From positions 1 through 28,236 of the forward strand of contig JBEKLQ010000047.1 of assembly GCA_050010115.1 (NCBI GenBank): a stretch of 28,236 nucleotides of DNA. The letters run 5' to 3'. This document shows positions 14,166 through 21,406 of this stretch, piece after piece. Within the stretch, counting starts at the first letter, position 1. The number at the start of each line of letters is the position of its first letter. The DNA is from JAKACA01 sp050010115 (lineage in GTDB: Bacteria; Actinomycetota; Acidimicrobiia; Acidimicrobiales; Bog-793). Below the pieces are notes generated by a model that worked only from the letters and a program-made list of their open reading frames with translations, ran no database searches and was not told where the DNA came from. The position numbers and the translations under genes were made by a program.

Positions 14166-16358
14166 CTAATCCAGGGCGCCGACCGTCTCCAGGACGAACG
14201 CCAGCACGAACGCCCGCTTCCTCCACCCTTGGTATCGCCCCGACGGGCCGCCGTGGCCGGCGGAAAGCTCCATCCGGAGCAGCACCCGAGTGGGGTTGTC
14301 GGGGTGGGCGGCGCGCAGCCGCTGTACCCATTTCGTCGGCTCGAAGTACCCGACTCGGGGATCGTTGACGCCACCGGTGACGAGGAACCTCGGGTAGCGC
14401 ACGTTCTTCACGTTGTCGTAGGGCGAGTACGACTTGATCAGCCAGTAGGCCTCCTCACTGGCGATCGGGTCGCCCCACTCCTCTTGTTCGGTCACGGTGA
14501 GTGGCAGCGTGATGTCGAGCATGGTCGTCAGGCAGTCCACGAACGGGACTTCCGCCACGATGCCAGCGAACAGATCCGGAGCGAGATTCGCCGAAGCACC
14601 CATGAGTAGGCCGCCGGCGCTTCCGCCGATCGCCGCCAGCTGGGTCGGCGACGTCCAGCCCTCGTCCACGAGCCAACGGGCTACAGCGACGAAGTCCTCG
14701 AAACTGTGCGGCTTGTTCTCCAGCTTCCCGTCCAGGTACCAGCGCCGCCCGAGCTCACCACCGCCCCGCACGTGGGCGATCGCATAGACAAGCCCGCGGT
14801 CCAGCAGTGGATGGATCGGGCGGTCCACCCGAAAGGTCGGGTCGATGCTGATCTCGTATGACCCGTAGCCGTACAGGAGGCAGGGCCCTGGTCCGGGAGC
14901 CCGGTCCTTGGACCACGCGAGCGTGACGGGAACCCGGGTGCCGTCGGCCGACGTCGCCCATCGCTGCTCGGAGTGGTAGCGCTCTGGGTCATAGCCCGGC
15001 GCCGGTTGACGGTGCAGCGTCGTCACCGCCCCCGTTTCGATGTCATAGGAGTGCAGCGTGAGCGGGGTGACTAGCGTGGTCGTCTCGAAGCGCACCTCGC
15101 GGGCGGCGAAATCGAGGTTGTCGGCCAGGGAGATCACGCCCGCCGCCGGCGCCTCGATGATGGTCCCCGGCAGCTGTGCTGCGCCGTCGGCTGTCGCGCC
15201 ACCGCCACCGCCACCGCCACCGTCACCGCCACCGCCACCGCCATCGCCATCGCCATCGCCACCGCCATCGCCGTCCAGGCGGACCAGGCGGATGGCTGTG
15301 GTGGCGTGCCCTCGTTCCTCCACGAGTGCGTAGCCGTCGATGACGTCGACGCTCTCGACGCGGACCTCGCTCCGGTGCGGCAGCAGGAGCTGCCAGTTCT
15401 CACGCCCAGGCGTCTCGACCGGCGTGCGCCAGAGGGCGAAGTTCTCGGCCCCGTCGTTCGAGAGCACCAACAACTCTCCGCGATGGTGGGCAACGGAGTA
15501 CGCGATCCCCTGGCGACGAGGCTCGACGACAACCGGCTCCGCGTCGGGCTGATCGGCCGGGATCAAACGCCACTCGGAAGTGACGTGGTTGCCTGTGCAC
15601 ATCATGACGTAGCGGCCGTCCTTCGACCTTCCGACTCCGAGGAAGTAGCGCTCGTCGGGTTCCTCCCACACCAACTCGTCGGCGCCGGTGCCGACGCCGA
15701 TCTGGTGGCGCCAGATCTGGTACGGCCGCATGGCGTCGTCCGGCCGGCAGTAGAAGAGCGTCTCGTTTCCGGCGAACGCCAAGCCGTAGTACACGTTGTC
15801 GATGACGTCGGCAAGGTCCTGGCCTCCCTCGAGGTCACGGACTCGCAACGTCATTCGCTCACTTCCCGAGGTGTCGACTGTGTAAGCCAGCAGCCGTTGG
15901 TCAGCGCTGAGCGCGGTCGACCCGATCGCGAAGTAGGAGAAACCCTCGGCCATCTCGTTCTCGTCGAGGATGACGACCTCGTGCGGGTCCGGCACGCTCC
16001 GGTCAGCCAGCGGCAGCGGCGCCGCCGCCGGCCGCCGGCAGCTGATGGAGTGCTCGGCACCTTCGATCGTGCGTTCGTAGTAAGCCCAGTCGCCGCGGGG
16101 AGCGGGGTAGCTGGCGTCCGTCAGCTGGACCCTGGCGAGCATGGTCTCGTAGAGGTCATCGATGAGCTGTTCGAGGTGGGCAGTGGCATCCCTCGTGTAG
16201 GCGTTCTCAGCCTCGAGCAGCTCCATGACAGCGGGATCCTCGCGGTCATGCACCCAGTACCAGTCGTCGACGCGCGTGTCACCGTGAGCGGTGATGGTTT
16301 TCGGCCGGCGGGGCGCTACCGGAGGAGTGGCTAGGCCTTCATCGAAATCGGCACTCAC
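14166..16358 (-). CDS. ptrB: Oligopeptidase B-like S9 serine peptidase
   Basis: A 730-residue prolyl-oligopeptidase-family enzyme of the oligopeptidase B type, which cleaves short peptides, classically after Arg or Lys. The N-terminal half is the beta-propeller (DDWYWVHDREDP, then strands to about residue 400). The hydrolase domain has GGSAGG with Ser580, GGVNDPRVGYFEP with Asp666 and SAGHGGPSGRY with His702, plus HVRGGGELGRRWY, all expected for this family. It has no signal peptide. The odd feature is a ~30-residue Gly/Asp run (DGDGGGDGDGDGGG and more) inserted late in the propeller, encoded by GCC-rich triplet repeats. The GTG at 16358 has GGAAGC about 8 bases upstream; an in-frame TTG at 16376 is less likely. 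It is divergent from sufB and convergent with the membrane-protein gene. Confidence 0.9.
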   Translation of the reverse strand: MSADFDEGLATPPVAPRRPKTITAHGDTRVDDWYWVHDREDPAVMELLEAENAYTRDATAHLEQLIDDLYETMLARVQLTDASYPAPRGDWAYYERTIEGAEHSISCRRPAAAPLPLADRSVPDPHEVVILDENEMAEGFSYFAIGSTALSADQRLLAYTVDTSGSERMTLRVRDLEGGQDLADVIDNVYYGLAFAGNETLFYCRPDDAMRPYQIWRHQIGVGTGADELVWEEPDERYFLGVGRSKDGRYVMMCTGNHVTSEWRLIPADQPDAEPVVVEPRRQGIAYSVAHHRGELLVLSNDGAENFALWRTPVETPGRENWQLLLPHRSEVRVESVDVIDGYALVEERGHATTAIRLVRLDGDGGGDGDGDGGGGGGDGGGGGGGGATADGAAQLPGTIIEAPAAGVISLADNLDFAAREVRFETTTLVTPLTLHSYDIETGAVTTLHRQPAPGYDPERYHSEQRWATSADGTRVPVTLAWSKDRAPGPGPCLLYGYGSYEISIDPTFRVDRPIHPLLDRGLVYAIAHVRGGGELGRRWYLDGKLENKPHSFEDFVAVARWLVDEGWTSPTQLAAIGGSAGGLLMGASANLAPDLFAGIVAEVPFVDCLTTMLDITLPLTVTEQEEWGDPIASEEAYWLIKSYSPYDNVKNVRYPRFLVTGGVNDPRVGYFEPTKWVQRLRAAHPDNPTRVLLRMELSAGHGGPSGRYQGWRKRAFVLAFVLETVGALD
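15197..15274 (-). repeat. Imperfect triplet repeat encoding a Gly/Asp-rich run
   Basis: A stretch of GCC ACC / GCC ATC / GTC ACC triplets on the plus strand, read on the minus strand as a Gly/Asp-rich run with blocks of consecutive Gly. It looks like a slippage-prone microsatellite inside the peptidase gene. Confidence 0.88.
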
Positions 16359-16425
16359 GGAGTGAGCTTCCCACAACCGCTCGTGAGGCTTCGTTGGAGC
16401 GGGTGCGAGCGGCCGTTCGCCTGGC

Positions 16426-16453
16426 CGGTGCCGACGACCTCATCTCGGCACCG
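16426..16453. promoter_or_regulatory. 9-bp perfect inverted repeat upstream of sufB
   Basis: CGGTGCCGA, a 10-base spacer, then TCGGCACCG. It lies between the peptidase start (16358) and sufB (16544), about 37 bases before the proposed sufB -10 element. It could be an operator or form a hairpin in an RNA; which is unknown. Confidence 0.45.
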
Positions 16454-16489
16454 TCGAGAAGCCGAGTAGGAGCGAGGCCGGACAGTTGT

Positions 16490-16495
16490 TACTAT
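16490..16495 (+). promoter_or_regulatory. Possible -10 element of the sufB promoter
   Basis: TACTAT in the AT-rich patch GTTGTTACTATCTGCG is the best -10-like hexamer before sufB and would start transcription near 16502, giving a ~41-base leader. No canonical -35 is seen. The inverted repeat at 16502-16523 begins at about this start point. Confidence 0.42.
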
Positions 16496-16501
16496 CTGCG
16501 T

Positions 16502-16523
16502 AGTGGAAACTCCCCGATCCACT
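16502..16523. promoter_or_regulatory. Inverted repeat AGTGGA-N10-TCCACT in the sufB leader
   Basis: A perfect 6-base inverted repeat with a 10-base spacer, ending 20 bases before the sufB ATG and just ahead of its ribosome site (GAGAGGGCGAAGG). By position it could be an operator for an Fe-S sensing repressor or an RNA hairpin. Confidence 0.4.
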
Positions 16524-16543
16524 GACGAGAGGGCGAAGGTCTG

Positions 16544-17944
16544 ATGGCCACCACGGAACTTGACCTCGGGCGTTACCAGCTGGGCTGGAGCGACGAGGAG
16601 GATTACATCTTCAAGCCTCGGAAGGGACTGTCCTCCGAGATCGTCCGCGAGATGTCGGCGATGAAAAAAGAGCCTGAGTGGATGCTCAAGTTCCGCCTGT
16701 CGTCCTTGGCGCGTTTCTACCGCAAGCCGATGGTGCCGTGGTTCGCCACGAAGATGCCTGACCTGGACTTCGACGACATCTACTACTACATCAAGCCGAT
16801 CGACAAGCAGGTGAGCGACTGGGACCAGCTACCTGACTCGGTCAAGTCGACCTGGGACAAGCTCGGCATCCCGCAGGCCGAGCGGAAGTACCTCGCCGGC
16901 GTGACGGCGCAGTACGAGAGTGAAGTCGTCTACCACCGCAATCGCGAGGACCTCGAGCGCCTCGGCGTGCTGTTCAGCGACATGGACACCGCCGTGCGCG
17001 AGTACCCCGACATCGTGCGCAAGTGGTTCGGCAAGATCATCCCGCCGAACGACAACAAGTTCGCCGCCCTCAACTCGGCTGTGTGGTCGGGCGGATCGTT
17101 CATCTACGTCCCACCGGGCGTCAAGGTCGACATGCCCCTGCAGGCGTACTTCCGGATCAACGCCGAGAACATGGGCCAGTTCGAGCGGACGCTCATCATC
17201 GCCGACGAGGGCTCTCAGGTTCACTACGTCGAGGGCTGCTCGGCGCCGGTCTACTCGACCGACTCGTTGCACTCGGCTGTCGTGGAGCTCGTCGCGCTCC
17301 CGGGTAGCCGTATCACCTACACCACCATCCAGAACTGGTCGTCCAACGTCTACAACCTCGTCACGAAGCGGGCGAGGGCTGAGGCCGAAGCTCACGTCGA
17401 GTGGATCGACGGCAACATCGGCTCGCGCCTCACGATGAAGTACCCCTCGGTGTACCTGATGGGCCCGAAGGCCTCAGGCGAGGTGCTCTCGGTCGCCTAC
17501 GCCGGAGCCGGCCAGCAGCAGGACACGGGTGCCAAGATGTACCACTGCGCTCCCGAGACGACTTCTACGATCGTGTCGAAGTCGATCTCGAAGGACGGTG
17601 GCAATGCCACCTATCGGGGCAAGGTGCACGTGGACGAGGGCGCTCGGCGGTCCAAGTCCTTCGTCCGCTGCGACGCCCTCATCCTCGACGAGGAGTCGGT
17701 ATCGGAGACCAAGCCGTACATCGAGGTGTCCGAGCGCGACGCCGAGATCGGCCATGAGGCGACCGTCTCCAAGGTCGGTGACGACCAGCTCTTCTACCTC
17801 ATGAGTCGTGGTCTGTCAGAGAATCAGGCGATGGGTATGATCGTCAACGGCTTCATCGAGCCGGTGACTCGCACCTTGCCGATGGAGTATGCAGTGGAGT
17901 GGAGCCGCTTGATCGAGCTGCAGATGGACGGTTCCGTCGGCTGA
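16544..17944 (+). CDS. sufB: SufB, Fe-S cluster scaffold subunit
   Basis: A 466-residue SufB, the scaffold subunit of the cytoplasmic SufBCD complex on which Fe-S clusters are assembled. The sequence is strongly typical: IYYYIKPIDKQVSDWDQLPD, YHRNREDLERLGVLFSDMDT, SGGSFIYVPPGVKVDMPLQA, YVEGCSAPVYSTDSLHSAVV with Cys232 at the place where SufB takes up sulfur, TYRGKVHVDEGARRSKSFVRC with Cys376, and the C-terminal MEYAVEWSRLIELQMDGSVG. The length is normal. The ATG at 16544 has GAGAGGGCGAAGG upstream. It is the first gene of the suf locus, with inverted repeats in its leader, and is followed after 47 bases by a small four-Cys protein. Unlike most SUF operons, sufD and sufC do not follow directly but lie 1.8 and 3.5 kb further on. 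Confidence 0.97.
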   Translation: MATTELDLGRYQLGWSDEEDYIFKPRKGLSSEIVREMSAMKKEPEWMLKFRLSSLARFYRKPMVPWFATKMPDLDFDDIYYYIKPIDKQVSDWDQLPDSVKSTWDKLGIPQAERKYLAGVTAQYESEVVYHRNREDLERLGVLFSDMDTAVREYPDIVRKWFGKIIPPNDNKFAALNSAVWSGGSFIYVPPGVKVDMPLQAYFRINAENMGQFERTLIIADEGSQVHYVEGCSAPVYSTDSLHSAVVELVALPGSRITYTTIQNWSSNVYNLVTKRARAEAEAHVEWIDGNIGSRLTMKYPSVYLMGPKASGEVLSVAYAGAGQQQDTGAKMYHCAPETTSTIVSKSISKDGGNATYRGKVHVDEGARRSKSFVRCDALILDEESVSETKPYIEVSERDAEIGHEATVSKVGDDQLFYLMSRGLSENQAMGMIVNGFIEPVTRTLPMEYAVEWSRLIELQMDGSVG

Positions 17945-17991
17945 CGCCGACTTTCCGAGTCGCGCAGCTCCATCACCGAAGGCTGGCGAAC

Positions 17992-18336
17992 ATGCCGATG
18001 CGCGAGGAGTGCAAGCACTTCCAATCGAGGACGTACGCGTCCGGCGAAGTCGCTCGCTTTTGCGTCCTCGATCTTGCCCCCGAAGCCCCGTGGCGTTGCC
18101 CGGACAACTGCCCCCGCTACCAGCGGCGTCTCGCCGATGCAGGGTGGCAGCACGGCAACCTCGTGGACACGCCGGTCGAAAACGAGCCGGAGATGCCCTC
18201 AGGCGACATCGCCTCGCTCCTTGACGCGGCGGAATCGGTCGTCGAATCGGCCGCCCCGAGCGCCCTCGCCGAAGTCCGCGAGCGGGAGCGCAAGCAGGAG
18301 GGCCGCAAGGGGCTGTGGCGCCGGAAGAAGCCCTGA
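17992..18336 (+). CDS. Small four-Cys protein of unknown function downstream of sufB
   Basis: A 114-residue soluble protein. The first ~45 residues hold four cysteines at 7, 24, 36 and 40 (EECKHF, RFCVLDL, WRCPDNCP), a spacing that could bind zinc, iron or an Fe-S cluster. The second half is acidic (VENEPEMPSGDIASLLDAAE) and then very basic (REREXKQEG-type stretch ending LWRRKKP). I do not recognise a named family. The ATG at 17992 is chosen because the Cys region follows directly and GAAGG lies about 9-13 bases upstream; an in-frame ATG at 17998 is also possible. It begins 47 bases after sufB on the same strand, so it is probably in the sufB transcript and could serve cluster assembly, metal delivery or regulation. 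That role is inference from position and cysteines only. The next gene is convergent, 13 bases away. Confidence 0.75.
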   Translation: MPMREECKHFQSRTYASGEVARFCVLDLAPEAPWRCPDNCPRYQRRLADAGWQHGNLVDTPVENEPEMPSGDIASLLDAAESVVESAAPSALAEVRERERKQEGRKGLWRRKKP

Positions 18337-18349
18337 GGCCGATCTCCGG

Positions 18350-19231
18350 TCAGTCGCCGGTGAACTTCGGCGCCCTGCGCTCGAAGAACGCCGTCACCGC
18401 CTCGCTCAGGTCGTCGGACCGCAGTTGGCCGGCGTTCCACGCCGCCACAAAACGGAGGCCGGCTTCCACCTGCGCCCGGTGAATCTCCGAGAGCACTGCT
18501 TTCGTTCCCTGTACGGCGATCGGTGAGTTGGCGGCGATCTCGGCCGCCATCGCCTGGGCGGCGGCCACCGTCGCCTCCTGGTCCGGCAGCACAGCATTCA
18601 CCAAACCGATCCGCTCCGCCCTCGCCGCATCGATGTCCTTGCCCGTGTACGCGAGCTCCGCCACGTAGCCGAGCGGCAGCACGAGGGGGAGGCGCTGGAG
18701 GCTACCGATGTCGGCGACCATGGCCATCTTGGTCTCGCGGACCGAGAACGTGGAGTCGGCGGCGCACAGCCGGATGTCGCACGCCGAGACGAGGTCGACG
18801 CCACCTCCGATGCAGTACCCGTGGATGGCGGCGATCACGGGCTTACGACACTCGGCGACGGAGCTGATCGACGCTTGCAGGCGCAGCACGCTGTCGTGCG
18901 TCCCGCGCGCCAGCGTCGCCGCGGACGGCCGCCCGGCGCCCGGCTCGCTCGGTTCGCTGGCAATCGACGCCAAGGCTGTGAGATCGAGACCGACGCTGAA
19001 CGCCGGCCCGCGGGCGGCGATGACGATGGCCCGCACGTCCCGGTCCCGTCCCACCGAGGCCATCATCTCGGGAAGTTGGTCGAAGAACGGCATCCCCAAG
19101 GCATTGCGCTTCTCCGGCCGGTCGAGCCACACGGTGGCGACGTGGTCTGTCTGCTCGACGCTGAGGACCTTGGCTCGGCCGGCGGGCGCTTGTGATTCGG
19201 GCGTGCTGGTCACATCAAGCACCGTACTCAT
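18350..19231 (-). CDS. Enoyl-CoA hydratase/isomerase, dienoyl-CoA isomerase-like
   Basis: A 293-residue crotonase. NALGMPFFDQLPEMM, FSVGLDLTALAS, IAAIHGYCIGGGVDLVSACDI and SLQRLPLVLP are family hallmarks. Asp146 (GGGVD), Glu166 (SVRE) and Asp174 (VAD before IGSLQRLP) have the same spacing, 20 and 8 residues, as the three acidic residues I recall for mammalian delta3,5-delta2,4-dienoyl-CoA isomerase. That activity, which repositions double bonds during unsaturated fatty acid oxidation, is therefore the best guess. The ATG at 19231 is chosen; a GTG at 19213 has a TACGGT hexamer exactly 7 bases before it and would suit a leaderless start. It sits on the opposite strand in the middle of the suf genes, splitting sufB from sufD, and has no obvious link to them. 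Confidence 0.88.
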   Translation of the reverse strand: MSTVLDVTSTPESQAPAGRAKVLSVEQTDHVATVWLDRPEKRNALGMPFFDQLPEMMASVGRDRDVRAIVIAARGPAFSVGLDLTALASIASEPSEPGAGRPSAATLARGTHDSVLRLQASISSVAECRKPVIAAIHGYCIGGGVDLVSACDIRLCAADSTFSVRETKMAMVADIGSLQRLPLVLPLGYVAELAYTGKDIDAARAERIGLVNAVLPDQEATVAAAQAMAAEIAANSPIAVQGTKAVLSEIHRAQVEAGLRFVAAWNAGQLRSDDLSEAVTAFFERRAPKFTGD

Positions 19232-19313
19232 CCGAGCGGCGGGAGCGCTGCTACCGTGTCGCCGCAATCCCGGAGATAGGCCGAGGACAGACCGGCGTTG
19301 GGTCGGCCGAGGT

Positions 19314-19353
19314 GGGCGGTCCTACGGTGGGAGGGGCGGTCCTACGGTGGGAG
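19314..19353 (+). repeat. Perfect tandem duplication of 20 bp next to a start codon
   Basis: GGGCGGTCCTACGGTGGGAG occurs twice in tandem (19314-19333 and 19334-19353) with no mismatch. Each copy contains TACGGT, a TANNNT-type -10 hexamer. The second copy's hexamer (19343-19348) ends 7 bases before the GTG at 19356, so the duplication may double a promoter element. Confidence 0.9.
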
Positions 19354-19355
19354 AC

Positions 19356-19673
19356 GTGAGTGGAGTGGCGACGAGCAGGGCGGCGTGCGACCTGTGCGAG
19401 GCGGCTCGTATCACGCTGTGGCATCACGAGGACGACGTCTGCTGGGTCGCCGACTGCGAGGTGTGTGACCTTCCCATGGTCGTGTGGAAGGAGCACGGAG
19501 CTTCCCCGCCGGCCGACGCCGTCGAGCACATGGTCGCCGAGCTCGAGCGGGTGGCTCGGGCGCGTTTCGGAGACGGCGGCTACAGCGTGGACCGCGTGAT
19601 GCGCCAGATACCCGATCACTTCCACGCCCATGCCCGGGATCCGGGCTGGTGGTGGCGCCGCTTCGGTCGCTGA
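19356..19673 (+). CDS. Small Cys-rich protein of unknown function upstream of sufD
   Basis: A 105-residue soluble protein. Near the N-terminus are CDLC, then CWVADCEVC, giving a C-x2-C ... C-x4-C-x2-C arrangement that could bind zinc or an Fe-S centre. It continues DLPMVVWKEHG and ends with a His/Trp-rich segment (PDHFHAHARDPGWWWRRF). I have the impression that similar proteins, with the CEVCD-PMVVW core, are widespread in actinobacteria, but I know no function. The start is uncertain among GTGs at 19347, 19356 and 19365. The GTG at 19356 is chosen because TACGGT lies 7 bases upstream and GGGAG immediately precedes it. It is 60 bases upstream of sufD and may share its transcript. Confidence 0.72.
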   Translation: MSGVATSRAACDLCEAARITLWHHEDDVCWVADCEVCDLPMVVWKEHGASPPADAVEHMVAELERVARARFGDGGYSVDRVMRQIPDHFHAHARDPGWWWRRFGR

Positions 19674-19733
19674 GGCGGACAGCGCCGATAGCATTCCGTC
19701 GCCCCTGGTAGTCGATCGAGGAGCGTTCCCGCC

Positions 19734-21089
19734 CTGAGCACCACCGAGCAAGATCTGACCGCGTTCTCTGCGGCCGCCGTCCAGGCCTTGGGCGGCCCTT
19801 CGTGGTTGGCACAGCGACGCAACGCCGCCCTCGAGCGGTTCCTGGTGACGCCGCTGCCCACCGGCGAGGAAGAGATCTGGCGCTACAGCCGGGCCGCGGA
19901 TCTGAATCTCTCGCGCTTCGCCCCCGTGGTCCCACCCATTGGAATGGTGCCAGGGACCCCGGTCCTGCCCACGGCAGCGCTCGATCTGCTCGATCGGGTG
20001 GGCGCCCGCGCCGGCCTCGTCGTTACCTGCAACGGTGTGGTCGCCACGACTGAGCTCGATGAGCGGGAGAGCGCGGCCGGCGTTCGCCTGCAAGCCGTGT
20101 CGACCCACCCCGGTGGCGAGGAGATGCTCGGTCATGCGTCGGGAAGCTTCCCCGACGAGGAGGTGGATGCCTACGCGGCGCTCGCCGACGCCTTCGCCAC
20201 CGACGCCGTGGCGATGAGCGTGCCGCGGAGCCACGAAGTCACCCGCCCAGTCGTCATCGTCCACGTGATCGGCGCCGCCGGAGGTGCCGGCGCCGGCGCC
20301 GGCCCCGCCCCGGCCGCGTTCCCGAGGACCGTCGTCCGGCTCGATGAGAACGCCGAAGCCTCGGTCATCGAGCTGCTCGTGTCCGGTGACGACTCCCTCC
20401 TCGTGCTCCCGACGGTCGAGCTCGTCGCCGCCGACGGAGCCCGTCTCACCCACGACCTCGTCCAGCAGCTCGGGCGTGACGCATGGCAGATCGGTCGCCT
20501 GTTCGCCACCGCCGGCAGGGACGCGACGCTGAAGAGCTTCCAGGCGTCACTCGGGGGCAGCTTCGCGAGGTCGAGGACCGATTCGATCCTCACCGGCCAG
20601 GGCGGCACGGCGCAGCTGCTGGCCGCATTCTTCGGCGACGAGGACCAGATGCACGACTTCCGGACCTTGCAGGAGCACGCGGCCCCTCGCACGACGAGCG
20701 ACCTGGTGTTCAAGGGAGCCGTCGCCGGGACGTCCCGATCGGTCTACAGCGGCCTCATCCGCATGCGCCCCGGCGCCCGTGGCGCCAACGCGTTCCAGAC
20801 GAACCGTAACCTCGTGCTCTCCGACGGTGCCCACGCCGACTCGGTGCCGAACCTCGACATCCAGGAGAACGACGTCCGCTGTTCCCACGCCTCGGCGGTG
20901 GGGCCGGTCGACGAGGAGCAGCGCTTCTACGTGGAGTCGCGGGGCGTGCCGAGGGCGGTGGCGGAGCGGTTGATCGTGTTGGGTTTCTTCCGGGAGCTGC
21001 TCGAGCGGGTGACGCCCGCCGTGGGCGATTTCGTCGTCGCCGCCATCGCCGAACGCGTGTCCGCCGTGACCGACGGGAGTGCGTCGTGA
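19734..21089 (+). CDS. sufD: SufD, Fe-S scaffold partner subunit, probable CTG start
   Basis: A SufB-like protein of about 451 residues that forms the SufBCD complex with SufB and SufC. Family features: PLPTGEEEIWRYSRAADLNLSRF near the N-terminus, the beta-helix core, RTDSILTGQGGTAQLLAAFFGDEDQMHDF, YSGLIRMRPGARGANAFQTNRNLVLSDGAHADSVPNLDI, and the C-terminal DVRCSHASAVGPVDEEQRFYVESRGVPRAVAERLIVLGFF. The only in-frame ATG/GTG/TTG near the N-terminus is a TTG at 19788, which would drop about 18 family-like residues and has no ribosome site. The CTG at 19734 gives an MSTTEQDLTAFS-type N-terminus and has AGGAG (19719-19723) 10 bases upstream; an in-frame stop at 19689 limits further extension. It ends overlapping the Rieske gene by 4 bases. 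Confidence 0.9.
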   Translation: MSTTEQDLTAFSAAAVQALGGPSWLAQRRNAALERFLVTPLPTGEEEIWRYSRAADLNLSRFAPVVPPIGMVPGTPVLPTAALDLLDRVGARAGLVVTCNGVVATTELDERESAAGVRLQAVSTHPGGEEMLGHASGSFPDEEVDAYAALADAFATDAVAMSVPRSHEVTRPVVIVHVIGAAGGAGAGAGPAPAAFPRTVVRLDENAEASVIELLVSGDDSLLVLPTVELVAADGARLTHDLVQQLGRDAWQIGRLFATAGRDATLKSFQASLGGSFARSRTDSILTGQGGTAQLLAAFFGDEDQMHDFRTLQEHAAPRTTSDLVFKGAVAGTSRSVYSGLIRMRPGARGANAFQTNRNLVLSDGAHADSVPNLDIQENDVRCSHASAVGPVDEEQRFYVESRGVPRAVAERLIVLGFFRELLERVTPAVGDFVVAAIAERVSAVTDGSAS

Positions 21090-21406
21090 GCAGGGTGAAG
21101 CTCTGCCGGCGCGATGACGTGGAGGTGGGGGCGGTGCGGCGTTTTGAGCCGGGAGGCGGTGCCCCGGCCGTGGCCGTGGCCAACTGCGACGGGGGGTTGC
21201 ATGCCGTCGTGGACTGCTGCAGCCACGAGGACTACCCCTTGTCGGAGGGTGAGGTGTTCGCAGACGTGTGTGAGATCGAGTGCGTGCGTCACGGCAGCAC
21301 GTTCTCCCTCATCGACGGCACGCCACAGAGCCTCCCGGCGACCCGTCCGGTGACGGTGCTGAACCTCGAGGTCATCGAAGGCGACGTGTGGGTGGAGCTG
21401 CCGTGA
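21086..21406 (+). CDS. Rieske-type [2Fe-2S] ferredoxin in the suf operon
   Basis: A 106-residue non-haem Rieske protein. Cluster ligands are Cys45 and His47 (CSH) and Cys66 and His69 (CVRH), i.e. C-x-H ... C-x2-H with an 18-residue spacer, as in small NirD/dioxygenase-type ferredoxins. The usual Trp in the C-P-W-H box is Arg here (CVRHGSTFSL). HEDYPLSEGEV is typical of the Rieske ferredoxin placed between sufD and sufC in many actinobacteria. It probably donates electrons or takes part in cluster assembly, but its exact role in SUF is not settled. The GTG start overlaps the sufD stop by 4 bases (GTGA) and its stop overlaps the sufC start in the same way, so translation of the three genes is coupled. 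Confidence 0.93.
   Translation: MSRVKLCRRDDVEVGAVRRFEPGGGAPAVAVANCDGGLHAVVDCCSHEDYPLSEGEVFADVCEIECVRHGSTFSLIDGTPQSLPATRPVTVLNLEVIEGDVWVELP

Noticed and set aside
15181..15275. Possible CRISPR-like or regulatory repeat array in the peptidase gene
   Set aside because: The repeats are 3-base slippage units fully inside a coding frame with no spacers, so this is a microsatellite.
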